Source of the DNA: Anaerosalibacter massiliensis
Lineage (GTDB): Bacteria; Bacillota; Clostridia; Tissierellales; Sporanaerobacteraceae
Assembly (NCBI GenBank): GCA_000751555.1
Contig: CCEZ01000015.1
Span: forward strand, 1-64,000
Reading direction: 5' to 3'
Length of the DNA: 64,000 nucleotides
Shown one piece after another: positions 44,549 through 53,729 of this stretch. Position 1 is the first letter of the stretch; each line of letters starts with the position of its first letter. The translations under genes and the position numbers were made by a program. Below the pieces are notes generated by a model. It saw nothing but the letters and a program-made list of their open reading frames with translations, was not told where the DNA came from and searched no databases.

Positions 44549-45166
44549 TTATTTAATTGGCCTAAGCATATTTTCTAATGTAAAAATTAAAATATCAATT
44601 TGATCATTTACCCTTGTCAACTCCAAACTTAAATTAAATGTATCTATCATTAATCCATCAAAAAATGAAACCATATATAGAGCTATCAATTCTGATGACT
44701 TGCAAGGATGGAATTGCTTTTTCTTAATTCCTTTATCTATAAAATCCCTGATTGCGGTTATCAACTTCTTATATCTCTCTGTAATATAAGAGCTACTTGA
44801 CTTGTTAGATTCTCGGTGTTTTATTAAAAAGAACTCACTTTTACAGAGTAAAAATTCATTGTTAGACGATATAATATGTTGTTGAAATCTGATCCAATCT
44901 ATGAGTTGCTTCCAAGAAGAAGTGTAGTCATCATCAATATTAATAAAAGTAATATCTTTTTCATCGTCTAACTTAAGAAGTTCCTCAAATACATGCTCAA
45001 TATTATTGAAGTACGAATACAAAGCGCCTCTTGAAATACCCGCCTCAACAATAATGTCCTGCATGGTCGCTTGAATATAACCTTTTTTTATAAATACCCT
45101 CTTGGCAGCTTCAAGTATTTTTTGTTTTTTATTTATCTTATAATTATCGTTTACCCTAGGAGACAT
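44549..45166 (-). CDS. TetR/AcrR-family regulator
   Basis: 205 aa from the ATG at 45166, chosen for GGAGG 8 bp upstream. HTH at residues 10-55: QKILEAAKRVFIKKGYIQAT, then MQDIIVEAGISRGALYSYFN. The C-terminal ligand domain is YxiS/AcrR-like but not specific. A consensus promoter and perfect palindrome upstream (45198-45249) make this a clear autorepressor. Confidence 0.93.
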   Translation of the reverse strand: MSPRVNDNYKINKKQKILEAAKRVFIKKGYIQATMQDIIVEAGISRGALYSYFNNIEHVFEELLKLDDEKDITFINIDDDYTSSWKQLIDWIRFQQHIISSNNEFLLCKSEFFLIKHRESNKSSSSYITERYKKLITAIRDFIDKGIKKKQFHPCKSSELIALYMVSFFDGLMIDTFNLSLELTRVNDQIDILIFTLENMLRPIK

Positions 45167-45197
45167 GATAGTTTCCTCCAAAATTTCTTTATAACCA

Positions 45198-45219
45198 AAA
45201 ACGACATTAATGTCGTTTT
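45198..45219. promoter_or_regulatory. TetR operator, perfect 22-bp palindrome
   Basis: Half-site AAAACGACATT (45198-45208) is followed at once by its exact complement. It begins 1 bp after the -10 box, so a bound dimer would cover the transcription start. Confidence 0.85.
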
Positions 45220-45220
45220 G

Positions 45221-45249
45221 ATTATAAACAACATTTACGCCTATGTCAA
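45221..45249 (-). promoter_or_regulatory. Consensus promoter of the TetR/GNAT operon
   Basis: On the minus strand TTGACA (45244-45249), 17-bp spacer, TATAAT (45221-45226): both boxes match consensus exactly. Confidence 0.9.
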
Positions 45250-45297
45250 TATAATATTTTTGTTGTTCAGAGACTAGTAAAACAATTCACTTGCAAA

Positions 45298-46875
45298 TTA
45301 TTCTTTAACTTTTATATAAGTTTCAACACCTGATTTGAATTCAACGGTGAGCTTATCTTCATATATCGTTATTTTCTCAATAAGCCGTCTTACTAACTGC
45401 TCATCATATTCCTCCAGCTCGCAGGATTGCTCATTCAAGAAATCAGTCATTTCAGCGATTCGTTGCCTTTTTCCTTCTCGCTCTGCATTTTCAACTAGTG
45501 CATTTTGCTTCTGCTCCCGCAAACGGTATATCTCTTCCGCCACTTCCTCATAATCTGTTTTGGAATTGGCAAGCCGCAAAAGTTCGTTTTGCAGTTCTTC
45601 CAGCTTGACGTCAATATCATTGGTAATTTTGTCGTGTTCTTCATTTAAAACTGTCTCGATATTGGCCTGTAAAGTGGAGAGAAAGGTATCCTTACTGGCC
45701 AGCAACTCATTGATGGCTTTTACAACTGCTGCCTGTAGCACTTCCTCATTAACTGTAGGGGATGTGCAATCAGACCCTTTTTCCTCTAGGCGGCTGACGC
45801 ATCGCCAGACAATAGACCTGCAGCCTCGATTGTTCCAGTGGACTCTTCTATATATTTCACCACATTCTGAGCAGTAGACAATACTGGACAGAGCGTACTT
45901 GCTGCTATAAACTCGCTTCTTACCATTCTTTCCAGTATAAAGGTTAGCCCGCCTTACCAGTTCTTCCTGCACCTGCATGAAAATTCCACGCGGGATGATA
46001 GGTTCATGACTGTTCTCAACATAGTACTGAGGTACGATTCTATTATTGACTACTCGCTTTTTGGAAAGAAAATCAACGGTGTAAGTCTTTTGAAGCAAGG
46101 CATCTCCTATATACTTTTCATTCTGCAGTATTTTCTTAAGCGTCTCGGGTCTCCACTTAGGCTTTTTAGCTGCAGTGAGAATACCATCCGCTTCTAGGCC
46201 TCTTGCTATTTGTAGGAGACTTGCTCCTTCAAGGTATTCTCGATAGATTCGCTTTACCACTTCGGCTTCTTCAGGAACAATAACAAGCCTTTTATTTTCG
46301 TCTTTGGTGTATCCTAAAAACCGGTTGTGGTTGACTTGAATTTCACCTTGTTGGAAGCGGTACTGAATGCCTAGCTTTACGTTTTGGCTTAAGGACTGGC
46401 TTTCTTGTTGGGCCAGTGAAGCCATGATTGTCAGCATGATTTCACCCTTGGAATCCATAGTATTGATGTTCTCTTTCTCAAAGAAAACAGGGATATTTTT
46501 ATCCTTTAGCTGCCGGATGTATTTCAAACAATCCAGCGTGTTTCTGGCAAAACGGCTAATGGACTTGGTAATGATCATGTCAATTTTACCTTCCATGCAT
46601 GCTTCAATCATCCGGTTAAACTCTTCGCGCTTTTTAGTATTGGTTCCTGAAATCCCGTCGTCCGCATAAATTCCTGCCAGCTCCCATTCAGGGTTCCCTT
46701 TAATGTAGGAAGTGTAATGTTCAATCTGAACCTCATAACTGGAGGCTTGTTCTTCACTATCAGTTGAAACTCTACAGTAAGCCGCCACTCGAAGTTTGGT
46801 TTTACTTTCAGTTTCTTGGTTATTACCCACACGAGCTCGTGCTGGTATAACTGTTACATTCCTACTCATCGTCAT
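45298..46875 (-). CDS. Large serine recombinase 1 (phage integrase module)
   Basis: About 525 aa; start taken at the ATG 8 bp after GAGGCG. Catalytic domain with nucleophile in [16 protein letters not shown], then [20 protein letters not shown] and [19 protein letters not shown]. The recombinase domain is at about 190-300, the zinc ribbon at [14 protein letters not shown] with [14 protein letters not shown], and a coiled coil runs to the end. All functional parts are present. Large serine integrases join attP and attB. It overlaps the small recombinase-like gene upstream. Confidence 0.93.
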   Translation of the reverse strand: MTMSRNVTVIPARARVGNNQETESKTKLRVAAYCRVSTDSEEQASSYEVQIEHYTSYIKGNPEWELAGIYADDGISGTNTKKREEFNRMIEACMEGKIDMIITKSISRFARNTLDCLKYIRQLKDKNIPVFFEKENINTMDSKGEIMLTIMASLAQQESQSLSQNVKLGIQYRFQQGEIQVNHNRFLGYTKDENKRLVIVPEEAEVVKRIYREYLEGASLLQIARGLEADGILTAAKKPKWRPETLKKILQNEKYIGDALLQKTYTVDFLSKKRVVNNRIVPQYYVENSHEPIIPRGIFMQVQEELVRRANLYTGKNGKKRVYSSKYALSSIVYCSECGEIYRRVHWNNRGCRSIVWRCVSRLEEKGSDCTSPTVNEEVLQAAVVKAINELLASKDTFLSTLQANIETVLNEEHDKITNDIDVKLEELQNELLRLANSKTDYEEVAEEIYRLREQKQNALVENAEREGKRQRIAEMTDFLNEQSCELEEYDEQLVRRLIEKITIYEDKLTVEFKSGVETYIKVKE

Positions 46876-47293
46876 TATCAATCGCCTCGCTTTCTATAAG
46901 GCTATAAACATATTCTGCTTGTTTAAATGGGTCATCATAAAGCTCATCCGGTGTTGGCATGGCGAACTGGTATTTCTTAATACTATTTTCCTTTGGTTTA
47001 TGCTCCCAAATTCTGCCGAGCATTTGTGCCCGTCTTAACTTTTCAGCCTCTACCTTTTCAAAAGTATCCTCATCAATAATCTTGGGATAATAGTCATCCC
47101 CAAGGTATCGCTTATTTGTGAGCATATTCGCAATAGTGGCATGATATCTAACAATCCCAGCTTTCTTAGCCGCATCCTTCAAGGAAAGACCTGAAAGATA
47201 TGCTTTGAATAGCTTCTTTAGCTGCTCTGCTTGTAGCTGGTCAATCACCGCTTTTCCATCTTGAATCGTATATCCATATGGTACATGAGGCAT
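46862..47293 (-). CDS. Recombinase-like accessory protein without catalytic domain
   Basis: 143 aa. [20 protein letters not shown], then [16 protein letters not shown] and [20 protein letters not shown] match the recombinase (DNA-binding) domain of large serine recombinases. The N-terminal resolvase domain with its serine and the zinc ribbon are absent. The start is clean (GGAGAGATAG then ATG, one base after the previous stop), so this looks like a real gene, not decay. It may serve as a directionality or DNA-recognition partner; inference. Confidence 0.8.
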   Translation of the reverse strand: MPHVPYGYTIQDGKAVIDQLQAEQLKKLFKAYLSGLSLKDAAKKAGIVRYHATIANMLTNKRYLGDDYYPKIIDEDTFEKVEAEKLRRAQMLGRIWEHKPKENSIKKYQFAMPTPDELYDDPFKQAEYVYSLIESEAIDNDDE

Positions 47294-48859
47294 CTATCTC
47301 TCCATCCTTTCCTTAAGTAATAAGCCGCACTTTAGGCTAAAGCCTATTTCTGTTGGCGAAAAAGCAACTATCTTTTCAACAAACTGCTCGAATACTTCCT
47401 TGTTAAAACTTTCAATATTCTTTGACTTTGAAACATATTTGATAAGTCTTTCTAATTCTGTTATTTTAGCCATTCCACCATTGATGAAACGGTAGAGTGC
47501 TTCTTTTTGATCTTTCAGCTTCTCTGCTTCAGAGCGAAGCTCATTGTTTTGCTTATTAAAAAGAGCAGGCTCCAAGTATCCCTTTGTCATGAGGTTAATC
47601 AATACCTGAAGTTGCTCTGCATTTTTCTCCATCTTCGATTCAATTTCCTGAACCCGAATCAGATTATCTGAATAATTCATGAGTTTCAGTTTCTGAAGCA
47701 AAGGCCTCAAAACAACTTTGTGACTAAAGATGAGCTTATTTATCATCGTCACAAAGCCTTGATGGATGCTATCCTCCCGAATGTAAATCATGGAGCATTC
47801 CTCTATATTAGTGATATGTTTGGAGCAACACCAGGCAATATATTTATTGTTCTTAGTTCCATGGATTCTTCGCTTGAAAGTACTCCCGCATTCAGAACAT
47901 TGAATCTTTCCAGAAAGGGGATAGCGATTTAAATACTTGCTATTGCCACTCTTGATGCCTTTTTCTTTTCCTCGCTGTTCGATTGCAAGATTCACTGCCT
48001 TAAACTCTTCATGACTAATAATTGCCTCATGATTATTTTCGATAAGAAACTGATCCTTCTCTCCCTTATTGGTTCGTCTAGTGAAATTATCGTCAGTGTA
48101 TGTTTTTTGAAGGATTACATCTCCAGTATATTTTTCATTCCGTAAAATACCTCGGATAGTACTTCCTCTCCATTGACCGCCTTTTTTAGTACGTACACCC
48201 TCATCGTTTAATTCTTGTGCAATTTTCTGCGTTCCTTTACCTGCTAAGGCATCTGTAAAAATCCGTTTAACAACCTCGGCCTGTTTTTTATTCACTACAA
48301 TCTGCCCATCTATATAATCATAACCGTAGGGAGGATAAGAAAGCTTGTAGGTTCCATTTCTAAACCGTTTTTGAATGGACCATTTATTATTCTCAGAAAT
48401 TGAGATAGATTCATTCTCTGCTAGGCTACTTAGAATGGTCAGCATAAGCTCACTTTCCATAGACTGTGTGTTGATGTTCTCTTTTTCAAAATAAATGAAC
48501 ACTCCAAGATCAGTTAGCTTCCTTACAATCTCTAAACAGTCTATTGTATTTCTGGCAAATCGACTGATAGATTTTGTAATTACAAAATCTATCTTCTTGT
48601 TCTCACAGTCAGAAATAAGCCTAAGTAGTTCTGTTCTATTCTCTTTCTTCGTGCCTGAAATACCCTCATCAAAATAAATGCCAACAAATTCCCAGTCTGG
48701 GTTCGCTTTAATATAAGCTTCATAATGGACCTTCTGTGCTTCCAGGCTGATTAGCTGTTCCGTATTATCTGTTGATACCCTAGCATAAGCAGCCACCCGC
48801 AGTTTTAGCTTTTTTTGAAGCCGATTGTTCGTTTCTTTTATTTTTGTTACCTTTTTCAC
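47294..48859 (-). CDS. Large serine recombinase 2 (phage integrase module)
   Basis: About 521 aa; a row of possible GTG starts follows GAGGAGG, of which 48859 has the best spacing. Nucleophile in LRVAAYARVSTDNTEQ, then FDEGISGTKKENRTEL and [20 protein letters not shown]. The recombinase domain begins PPYGYDYIDGQIVVNKKQ. Zinc ribbon IQCSECGSTFKRRIH, then a C-terminal coiled coil. Appears intact. Only distantly similar to recombinase 1, so not a recent duplicate. Confidence 0.93.
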   Translation of the reverse strand: MKKVTKIKETNNRLQKKLKLRVAAYARVSTDNTEQLISLEAQKVHYEAYIKANPDWEFVGIYFDEGISGTKKENRTELLRLISDCENKKIDFVITKSISRFARNTIDCLEIVRKLTDLGVFIYFEKENINTQSMESELMLTILSSLAENESISISENNKWSIQKRFRNGTYKLSYPPYGYDYIDGQIVVNKKQAEVVKRIFTDALAGKGTQKIAQELNDEGVRTKKGGQWRGSTIRGILRNEKYTGDVILQKTYTDDNFTRRTNKGEKDQFLIENNHEAIISHEEFKAVNLAIEQRGKEKGIKSGNSKYLNRYPLSGKIQCSECGSTFKRRIHGTKNNKYIAWCCSKHITNIEECSMIYIREDSIHQGFVTMINKLIFSHKVVLRPLLQKLKLMNYSDNLIRVQEIESKMEKNAEQLQVLINLMTKGYLEPALFNKQNNELRSEAEKLKDQKEALYRFINGGMAKITELERLIKYVSKSKNIESFNKEVFEQFVEKIVAFSPTEIGFSLKCGLLLKERMER

Positions 48860-48911
48860 CACATTCACCTCCTCAAGGTATGTGACATATTACCTCTGAG
48901 TGCCCAGTATA

Positions 48912-49142
48912 TCAAGGAATATCGGGCATTATCTGTGCTAATAACGGTGAGAAAGTTTCGCGATTCAAACGCATAATTTTGTTAAACTCTACCTCTGTAA
49001 CAAGACCCTTTTCAAGCATTTGACGCAGCAGTTTTTCCGCTCTATAATAATCAAACTCTCTTTGAAGCTTCTTAGTACTTAAAGGTGTCTTTTTAGGAAT
49101 AGCTAGTGGATCTTGTTTATCTGTAATTTTAGTTATCTGCAT
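48912..49142 (-). CDS. SHOCT-like small protein
   Basis: 76 aa from the ATG at 49142 (GGAGG 8 bp upstream; an earlier ATG overlaps that site). LQREFDYYRAEKLLRQMLEK, then GLVTEVEFNKIMRLNRETF is a short helical hairpin of the SHOCT kind. It leads the recombinase module, 50 bp ahead of recombinase 2, a position such proteins often hold in Firmicute prophages. May assist integration or excision; not shown. Confidence 0.7.
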   Translation of the reverse strand: MQITKITDKQDPLAIPKKTPLSTKKLQREFDYYRAEKLLRQMLEKGLVTEVEFNKIMRLNRETFSPLLAQIMPDIP

Positions 49143-49213
49143 ATAGGCAACCTCCATTTCTACAGGGAGAACCCTGCAACTATATGCAAAAAAATTCGGT
49201 GATTCGAACCCCT

Positions 49214-49256
49214 AAAAAAGCAAAAGACCCGAAGAGCTGTTACACTCCTCGGGTCA
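49214..49256 (-). terminator. Terminator after the lysis cassette
   Basis: GACCCGAGGAG pairs with CTCTTCGGGTC and is followed by TTTTGCTTTTTTAG on the minus strand, 18 bp past the amidase stop. It separates late genes from the recombinase module. Confidence 0.9.
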
Positions 49257-49273
49257 TTAAAATTAGCTGTTCG

Positions 49274-49975
49274 TTAATCATACTTAATAAAGGCATCGGT
49301 AAAGCCAGCTTTCTTAGCTTTGGCAAGTTGCGCTTCCGCATTGGCTTTTACAGAATAGGCACCGATTTGAACACGATAATATTTCTTTCTCTCCTGTTCT
49401 GCAGGCTTCTCTCCTTCACTTAATAGCTTTTTCACATCCGCTCTGAAGGTATCCATGCTTTTTCCATGCTTTGGAAACCAGTTTCTCGGATCTCCATGAT
49501 TACTTGCGATTCCTTTTTGATATCCTTCATAGTGGCCAATAACATCTTTTTCGGTCAAGTTATAGAGCTTGCAAAGATACACACACAGTTCTACCGCTTC
49601 CTTATAAACTGCATTAAAATACGAGGCATCGGTCAAACCGTCCTCGCAGATTTCAAAACCAATATGAGTATCATTTGCCTTTCCACCTGCATGCCATCCA
49701 CGATGGTTCCATGGCAGGGTTTGATAAGTGGCAATTGAACCATCCTTAAGCTTTCCAATGAATGCATGGACACAAACTTGCCTTCCATCTGGTCTATCCT
49801 GATTCCAGTGATTGTTGTACTCGTTTACACCCAACTGGCCATCGTCCGGTCCAACGTATCTACGAAGATACGGATTATTTGCACCAGTACTATGAACCAT
49901 TATGCCCTTCGGTGTAATCTTTCTGCCTGCCTTATAACACGCATTTTCAGTTAGAATAAGTTTTCTCAAATTCAT
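49274..49975 (-). CDS. N-acetylmuramoyl-L-alanine amidase (endolysin)
   Basis: 233 aa. Amidase_2/PGRP domain: GIMVHSTGANNP (zinc histidine 28), LPWNHRGWHAGGKANDTHIG and ICEDG, and GHYEGYQKGIASNHGDP with the second histidine. The C-terminal 40 residues (YYRVQIGAYSVKANAEAQLA) form a SPOR-like peptidoglycan-binding repeat. No signal peptide, so it needs the holin. Its ATG overlaps the holin TGA. Confidence 0.93.
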   Translation of the reverse strand: MNLRKLILTENACYKAGRKITPKGIMVHSTGANNPYLRRYVGPDDGQLGVNEYNNHWNQDRPDGRQVCVHAFIGKLKDGSIATYQTLPWNHRGWHAGGKANDTHIGFEICEDGLTDASYFNAVYKEAVELCVYLCKLYNLTEKDVIGHYEGYQKGIASNHGDPRNWFPKHGKSMDTFRADVKKLLSEGEKPAEQERKKYYRVQIGAYSVKANAEAQLAKAKKAGFTDAFIKYD

Positions 49976-50382
49976 TGTTCCTTACCTCCTTTGTTATGCA
50001 ACTGTGCAAGAATATCTTTTAGCTTTTCTGGTATTGGCAGTCCTAGTCGACCAACATTTTCTAGCATGGATACTCCCTCATTGGAGCAGTAGAAAAAGAT
50101 AATGGCTGTCCGGAGCACGCTTCCATCTCCAATAAGGTTTATGTCAATCATATGTCCAATTCCGACCAAAACAAAAATAAGCACCTTCTTAAAGATGCCC
50201 CTAAATCCGATCTCACTAGATAGCTTCTTATCAACAATGGCACACATAACACCAGTGATATAATCAGCTATCATCAATGCTACTAATGCATATAAAAAAC
50301 CATCAAAACCACCTAAAAACCAGCCCAAGAATCCACCAAGTGCTGTAAGGGCAGCTTGTACCCAATTCCATATTTCCTTCAT
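49972..50382 (-). CDS. Phage holin
   Basis: 136 aa from the ATG at 50382, set by GGAGG upstream. Three membrane helices: ALGGFLGWFLGGFDGFLYAL, then LMIADYITGVMC, then GIFKKVLIFVLVGIGHMID. LMIADYITGVMCAI is the mark of the toxin-secretion/phage-lysis (phi29/Cph1-type) holin family. It makes the membrane lesion that frees the amidase just downstream. Confidence 0.9.
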   Translation of the reverse strand: MKEIWNWVQAALTALGGFLGWFLGGFDGFLYALVALMIADYITGVMCAIVDKKLSSEIGFRGIFKKVLIFVLVGIGHMIDINLIGDGSVLRTAIIFFYCSNEGVSMLENVGRLGLPIPEKLKDILAQLHNKGGKEQ

Positions 50383-50460
50383 GATTTTTACCTCCTTCGT
50401 GATTGGTGAAGATACAAAAAGAGTGCCTGCAATTTTTCGCAAACACTCCTGAATCGTTAA

Positions 50461-52932
50461 TTATATTTGTTTAGGCAGTGCCTCCCATAGCCTCATATCC
50501 TCCTGTCCTAAAGACCATATGGCAATTCCTCTAAGTTTCCACCGATATGCCGCTTCGTTTGCCCAATAGACAAGGCTGTCTACATCCTGATAATAAAGAA
50601 TAGAAAAACCGTCAGCATCTCCAAGAAACAAACGTGAAATCCAGATATTGATGTCCTTGGACACGATTTTTACTGAATAATCATTTCCACAGACCAATGG
50701 CAAAAGGCCTGAATGGAAGAAATCATAATCCATAGAGATGTCCTGGTTTCGTGTAGAAGCTTCCTCCACATCATTGTTAACTGTGAAAACCTGAAACTCA
50801 CTATCCCATGTTACACCGGTTCTTGCAAGCCGCCCATACTCAGTTGTGGTTCCATCCGGGAAGGTTACATCAAACCTTTCATAAGGTTCATAAGTCCAGG
50901 CATCTCCCAGTCTAAGTAATTCGCATAGAATACGTCCATCAGACCGAACCCCGGCATACCCTCCTGAAAAACCACTAAGCGTCGCTGTAAAGCGCAAAAC
51001 ATTGCTTGCTCCGGAATAAACCCTCACAGAGTTTCCTCGTATCCTCATTTCAATGGTGTACATTCTTGGATTTGAGCGAAGATCTGCTGATGCCGTTTTA
51101 ACGATTTCAGTGGCATAACTGCCGATTAGAGAAGAACCATTATATAGTTCAATACGCTGTGTATTAAAGTTTAAACAGCAAAAGACATTACCACAAAAAA
51201 TGCCTGCACGACCACTTCCCTCTGGAGTAAAAGCCAACCTTGCCCGCAAATGAACATCTGAAAACCCGCTATACTTCCACGCCAATTGGCCATACCCGTC
51301 AAGCTGCGAATAGGGACGATTGGCGAGATCATTTTGATTTTGCCATATCTGCCACTCGCCGCTTAGTGCTATCCAGTAGCTGGAGGGAAGTGGATTGTCA
51401 TCTCTGAAGTCTTCATACCAAATTAGTGCTGAATCAGGCTTTCTGCGTAGCACCTCAGTGGTCAATTTAAAACCTTTATCGGGTTCAGCCATTAAACCGT
51501 TCACATCTTTAAATTTGCGAGGAGATAGCATAAACTCTGCCTCTCCAGCAGAAAGTTCTTCAGAAAAACTCGAACATACTCGAAATCCATAGAACTGCAC
51601 ACCTGGTACTGAGGCACTAACGCTGACAGTATGGGTACCAGCTGAAAGAAATACACCAGAAACCAAAGAAAGCCAACAAGTTGTTCGCCAGTATGGCCAC
51701 CACAGCCTATTCTCGCTAAATACCTTACTTGTCCCGTCAAGTGAAACATGAATACTATTCTTATCCCAGAAGGGAAATGAGATGCGAATGGCTACATCAT
51801 AAATACCAGCAGATGCAATTTCAAATTCGTATTCGGCTTCACCTTCTTCACCAAGTGTTATCATTTGAGAAGAAACCGATACATTACCAGTATAGCTATC
51901 AGGAGTTCCGCCACTACGATCTACATATATCGTGCCAAATTCAGTTTTTTGCTGCTTGCTATAGGCAGTCAAATACCTGCGTCGGTTATAAGTTTCAACC
52001 AGTAAAGGATAGGTTCTTGAAACTGCATCCCAGCCTTCCATGTAGTCATACACATGTGGCAAGGCCCAAGGCACCTTATCATAATCATCCCAATACGCTA
52101 TGATAGGAATCATGGGCTGTGGTGGTCCATCATCTGTAAAGTTATATCCCCCTGTCATCCAAAGCTGTGCGGCATAATATGTGTTTGAAATCCCACGATA
52201 AGTGATGCCCAGATTTTCTGGTGTATCGTGGATTCTCCAGTTCCAACCATATGCAGGCAGTCCTAAAAATATTTTTTCAGGAGTCATAACCCGGACTGCA
52301 TAATCATAAATGCCTTCCAACCAATCCCTGGGAGATACCGGGCCCGGTGCAGAGCCTGCCCATGCCATGCCATAACTCATAATCGCTACTGTATCACAAT
52401 AGGGATTCAAGTCTTCATAAACACACCAGTTTTCGCCACCAACCGATCCTTGTACTCCAGTCATGCCTGGTAGACAAATATTTACGAGTTTCGAATAATC
52501 ATAGGCTTTGACAGTGTTATATATGTCTCGAAATAGAGCATTAGCAGCATCCTTGTTTTCATAGCCACCTCCACGTTCCAAGTCTATATCCACTCCAGCA
52601 CACCAAGGATACTTATTCATGATGCGAATAATCTCAGTAAGAAATTTATCCTTTGCACCATTGGTATTATTTCTAAGGGCTGTAAAAATAGAAGCCGTAC
52701 CATGATTCATGATTGTAAGCAGCCATTTGATATGAGGCCAGCGGTTAATGTAAGTAAGCATACTGGATATGCTTGTTCCTGTTTCTGTTATGGTCCCGGT
52801 GATATCCACTTCAAAAGTGAAAATACCCACCGTATCAATTCGATCACCATAGTCTCGTAGTGCCTGATACATGCGGGCATTTCCCATGAAGCTCCAAACC
52901 ATGCACCGCTTACCTTTTAGGTAATCAATCAA
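50461..52932 (-). CDS. GH18-domain phage tail protein
   Basis: 823 aa from a TTG that overlaps the previous stop. Residues 1-330 are a glycoside hydrolase family 18 barrel: KRCMVWSFMGNAR, then CAGVDIDLERGGGYENKDAA with the D-x-D-x-E catalytic motif, then AIMSYGMAW and IFLGLPAYGWNW. The middle (340-460) is carbohydrate-binding-like, and the C-terminal part is another beta-rich module. It probably degrades cell-wall glycan at the tail tip, or coats, during entry. Confidence 0.88.
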   Translation of the reverse strand: MIDYLKGKRCMVWSFMGNARMYQALRDYGDRIDTVGIFTFEVDITGTITETGTSISSMLTYINRWPHIKWLLTIMNHGTASIFTALRNNTNGAKDKFLTEIIRIMNKYPWCAGVDIDLERGGGYENKDAANALFRDIYNTVKAYDYSKLVNICLPGMTGVQGSVGGENWCVYEDLNPYCDTVAIMSYGMAWAGSAPGPVSPRDWLEGIYDYAVRVMTPEKIFLGLPAYGWNWRIHDTPENLGITYRGISNTYYAAQLWMTGGYNFTDDGPPQPMIPIIAYWDDYDKVPWALPHVYDYMEGWDAVSRTYPLLVETYNRRRYLTAYSKQQKTEFGTIYVDRSGGTPDSYTGNVSVSSQMITLGEEGEAEYEFEIASAGIYDVAIRISFPFWDKNSIHVSLDGTSKVFSENRLWWPYWRTTCWLSLVSGVFLSAGTHTVSVSASVPGVQFYGFRVCSSFSEELSAGEAEFMLSPRKFKDVNGLMAEPDKGFKLTTEVLRRKPDSALIWYEDFRDDNPLPSSYWIALSGEWQIWQNQNDLANRPYSQLDGYGQLAWKYSGFSDVHLRARLAFTPEGSGRAGIFCGNVFCCLNFNTQRIELYNGSSLIGSYATEIVKTASADLRSNPRMYTIEMRIRGNSVRVYSGASNVLRFTATLSGFSGGYAGVRSDGRILCELLRLGDAWTYEPYERFDVTFPDGTTTEYGRLARTGVTWDSEFQVFTVNNDVEEASTRNQDISMDYDFFHSGLLPLVCGNDYSVKIVSKDINIWISRLFLGDADGFSILYYQDVDSLVYWANEAAYRWKLRGIAIWSLGQEDMRLWEALPKQI

Positions 52933-53510
52933 GGGCGCTCACTTCCTTCCTGCATTTCTTGAAATTCGAACAATAGCCGAGCTGATTTTCTGTCCTCTAG
53001 CTTCACCACATGTTTGCTATCACCCGATGCTGTATATTGAAAAAATCCTTCCTTATCAGTTGGGTTTCCATTCTTTAAACACTGTCTGGTTGATGCTAGT
53101 AGTGAAAAGGTATCGTCTGGGCTAGCAGCCTCTTTAAATTTTACCCTATGCGCCCCTGCCCCTTGAGACAATTGGATACTGCCTGCTTCCATATTCTGTA
53201 TAGGATAGATATGACAGTCAAGACCAGCGGAAGTTGAACCCAGATTGAAGAGGATAACCGTCTCTCCGCTACGAACCACTCCGTTATAAAAACGAGCAGG
53301 AACAATAACACCGCCCTCTCGGTATTTTTGAAGCATCGTTTCTGTATTAATTGTATAACCAGTTAGACGATCACCTTCCTGAGCCTGAATATCAGTGAAA
53401 TAAACAGTACCTGTGCAATCTTCAAGAAGTAGTTTCACTGTTACGCTTACTACTCGTTTATCCTCTTTACAATGAATCGTCTCAGCAAACCTGGTAAATG
53501 TAACTGACAT
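52929..53510 (-). CDS. Phage tail/baseplate protein with DCTG-FTD motif
   Basis: 193 aa from the ATG at 53510. Beta-rich, with VKLLLEDCTGTVYFTDIQAQ near residue 30. The 64-aa gene just upstream carries the same motif (LFITDCSGEVFFTD), so the two are tandem relatives. Located between tail spike and GH18 genes, it is probably a baseplate or receptor-binding accessory. Confidence 0.75.
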   Translation of the reverse strand: MSVTFTRFAETIHCKEDKRVVSVTVKLLLEDCTGTVYFTDIQAQEGDRLTGYTINTETMLQKYREGGVIVPARFYNGVVRSGETVILFNLGSTSAGLDCHIYPIQNMEAGSIQLSQGAGAHRVKFKEAASPDDTFSLLASTRQCLKNGNPTDKEGFFQYTASGDSKHVVKLEDRKSARLLFEFQEMQEGSERP

Positions 53511-53519
53511 CTGCACCAC

Positions 53520-53714
53520 CTACCCATCCAACGTCCACTTAATTTCTGACACATGACCAATCCAGCCCGTAGCAATGGAGCCACCTTGCAAAAGCATATC
53601 TGTAAAGAACACCTCACCAGAACAATCAGTAATGAAAAGACGGATGGTAAGCGACTTTATCTTTCCAATACCTCTCGGTGTAATAGCATGTGCTGTCTGT
53701 GAAAAATAAGCCAT
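53520..53714 (-). CDS. Small phage tail protein with DCSG-FTD motif
   Basis: 64 aa: MAYFSQTAHAITPRGIGKIK, then SLTIRLFITDCSGEVFFTDM, then IATGWIGHVSEIKW. A short paralogue of the next gene. GGAGG ahead of the ATG. Function not known beyond its tail location. Confidence 0.75.
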   Translation of the reverse strand: MAYFSQTAHAITPRGIGKIKSLTIRLFITDCSGEVFFTDMLLQGGSIATGWIGHVSEIKWTLDG

Positions 53715-53729
53715 AGCACTGCCTCCTTC

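Noticed and set aside
49190-49212. GGGGTTCGAATCACC on the minus strand resembles a tRNA T-arm and could mark an attachment site.
   Set aside because: The flanking bases do not form a 5-bp T-stem and there is no acceptor stem or anticodon arm nearby.
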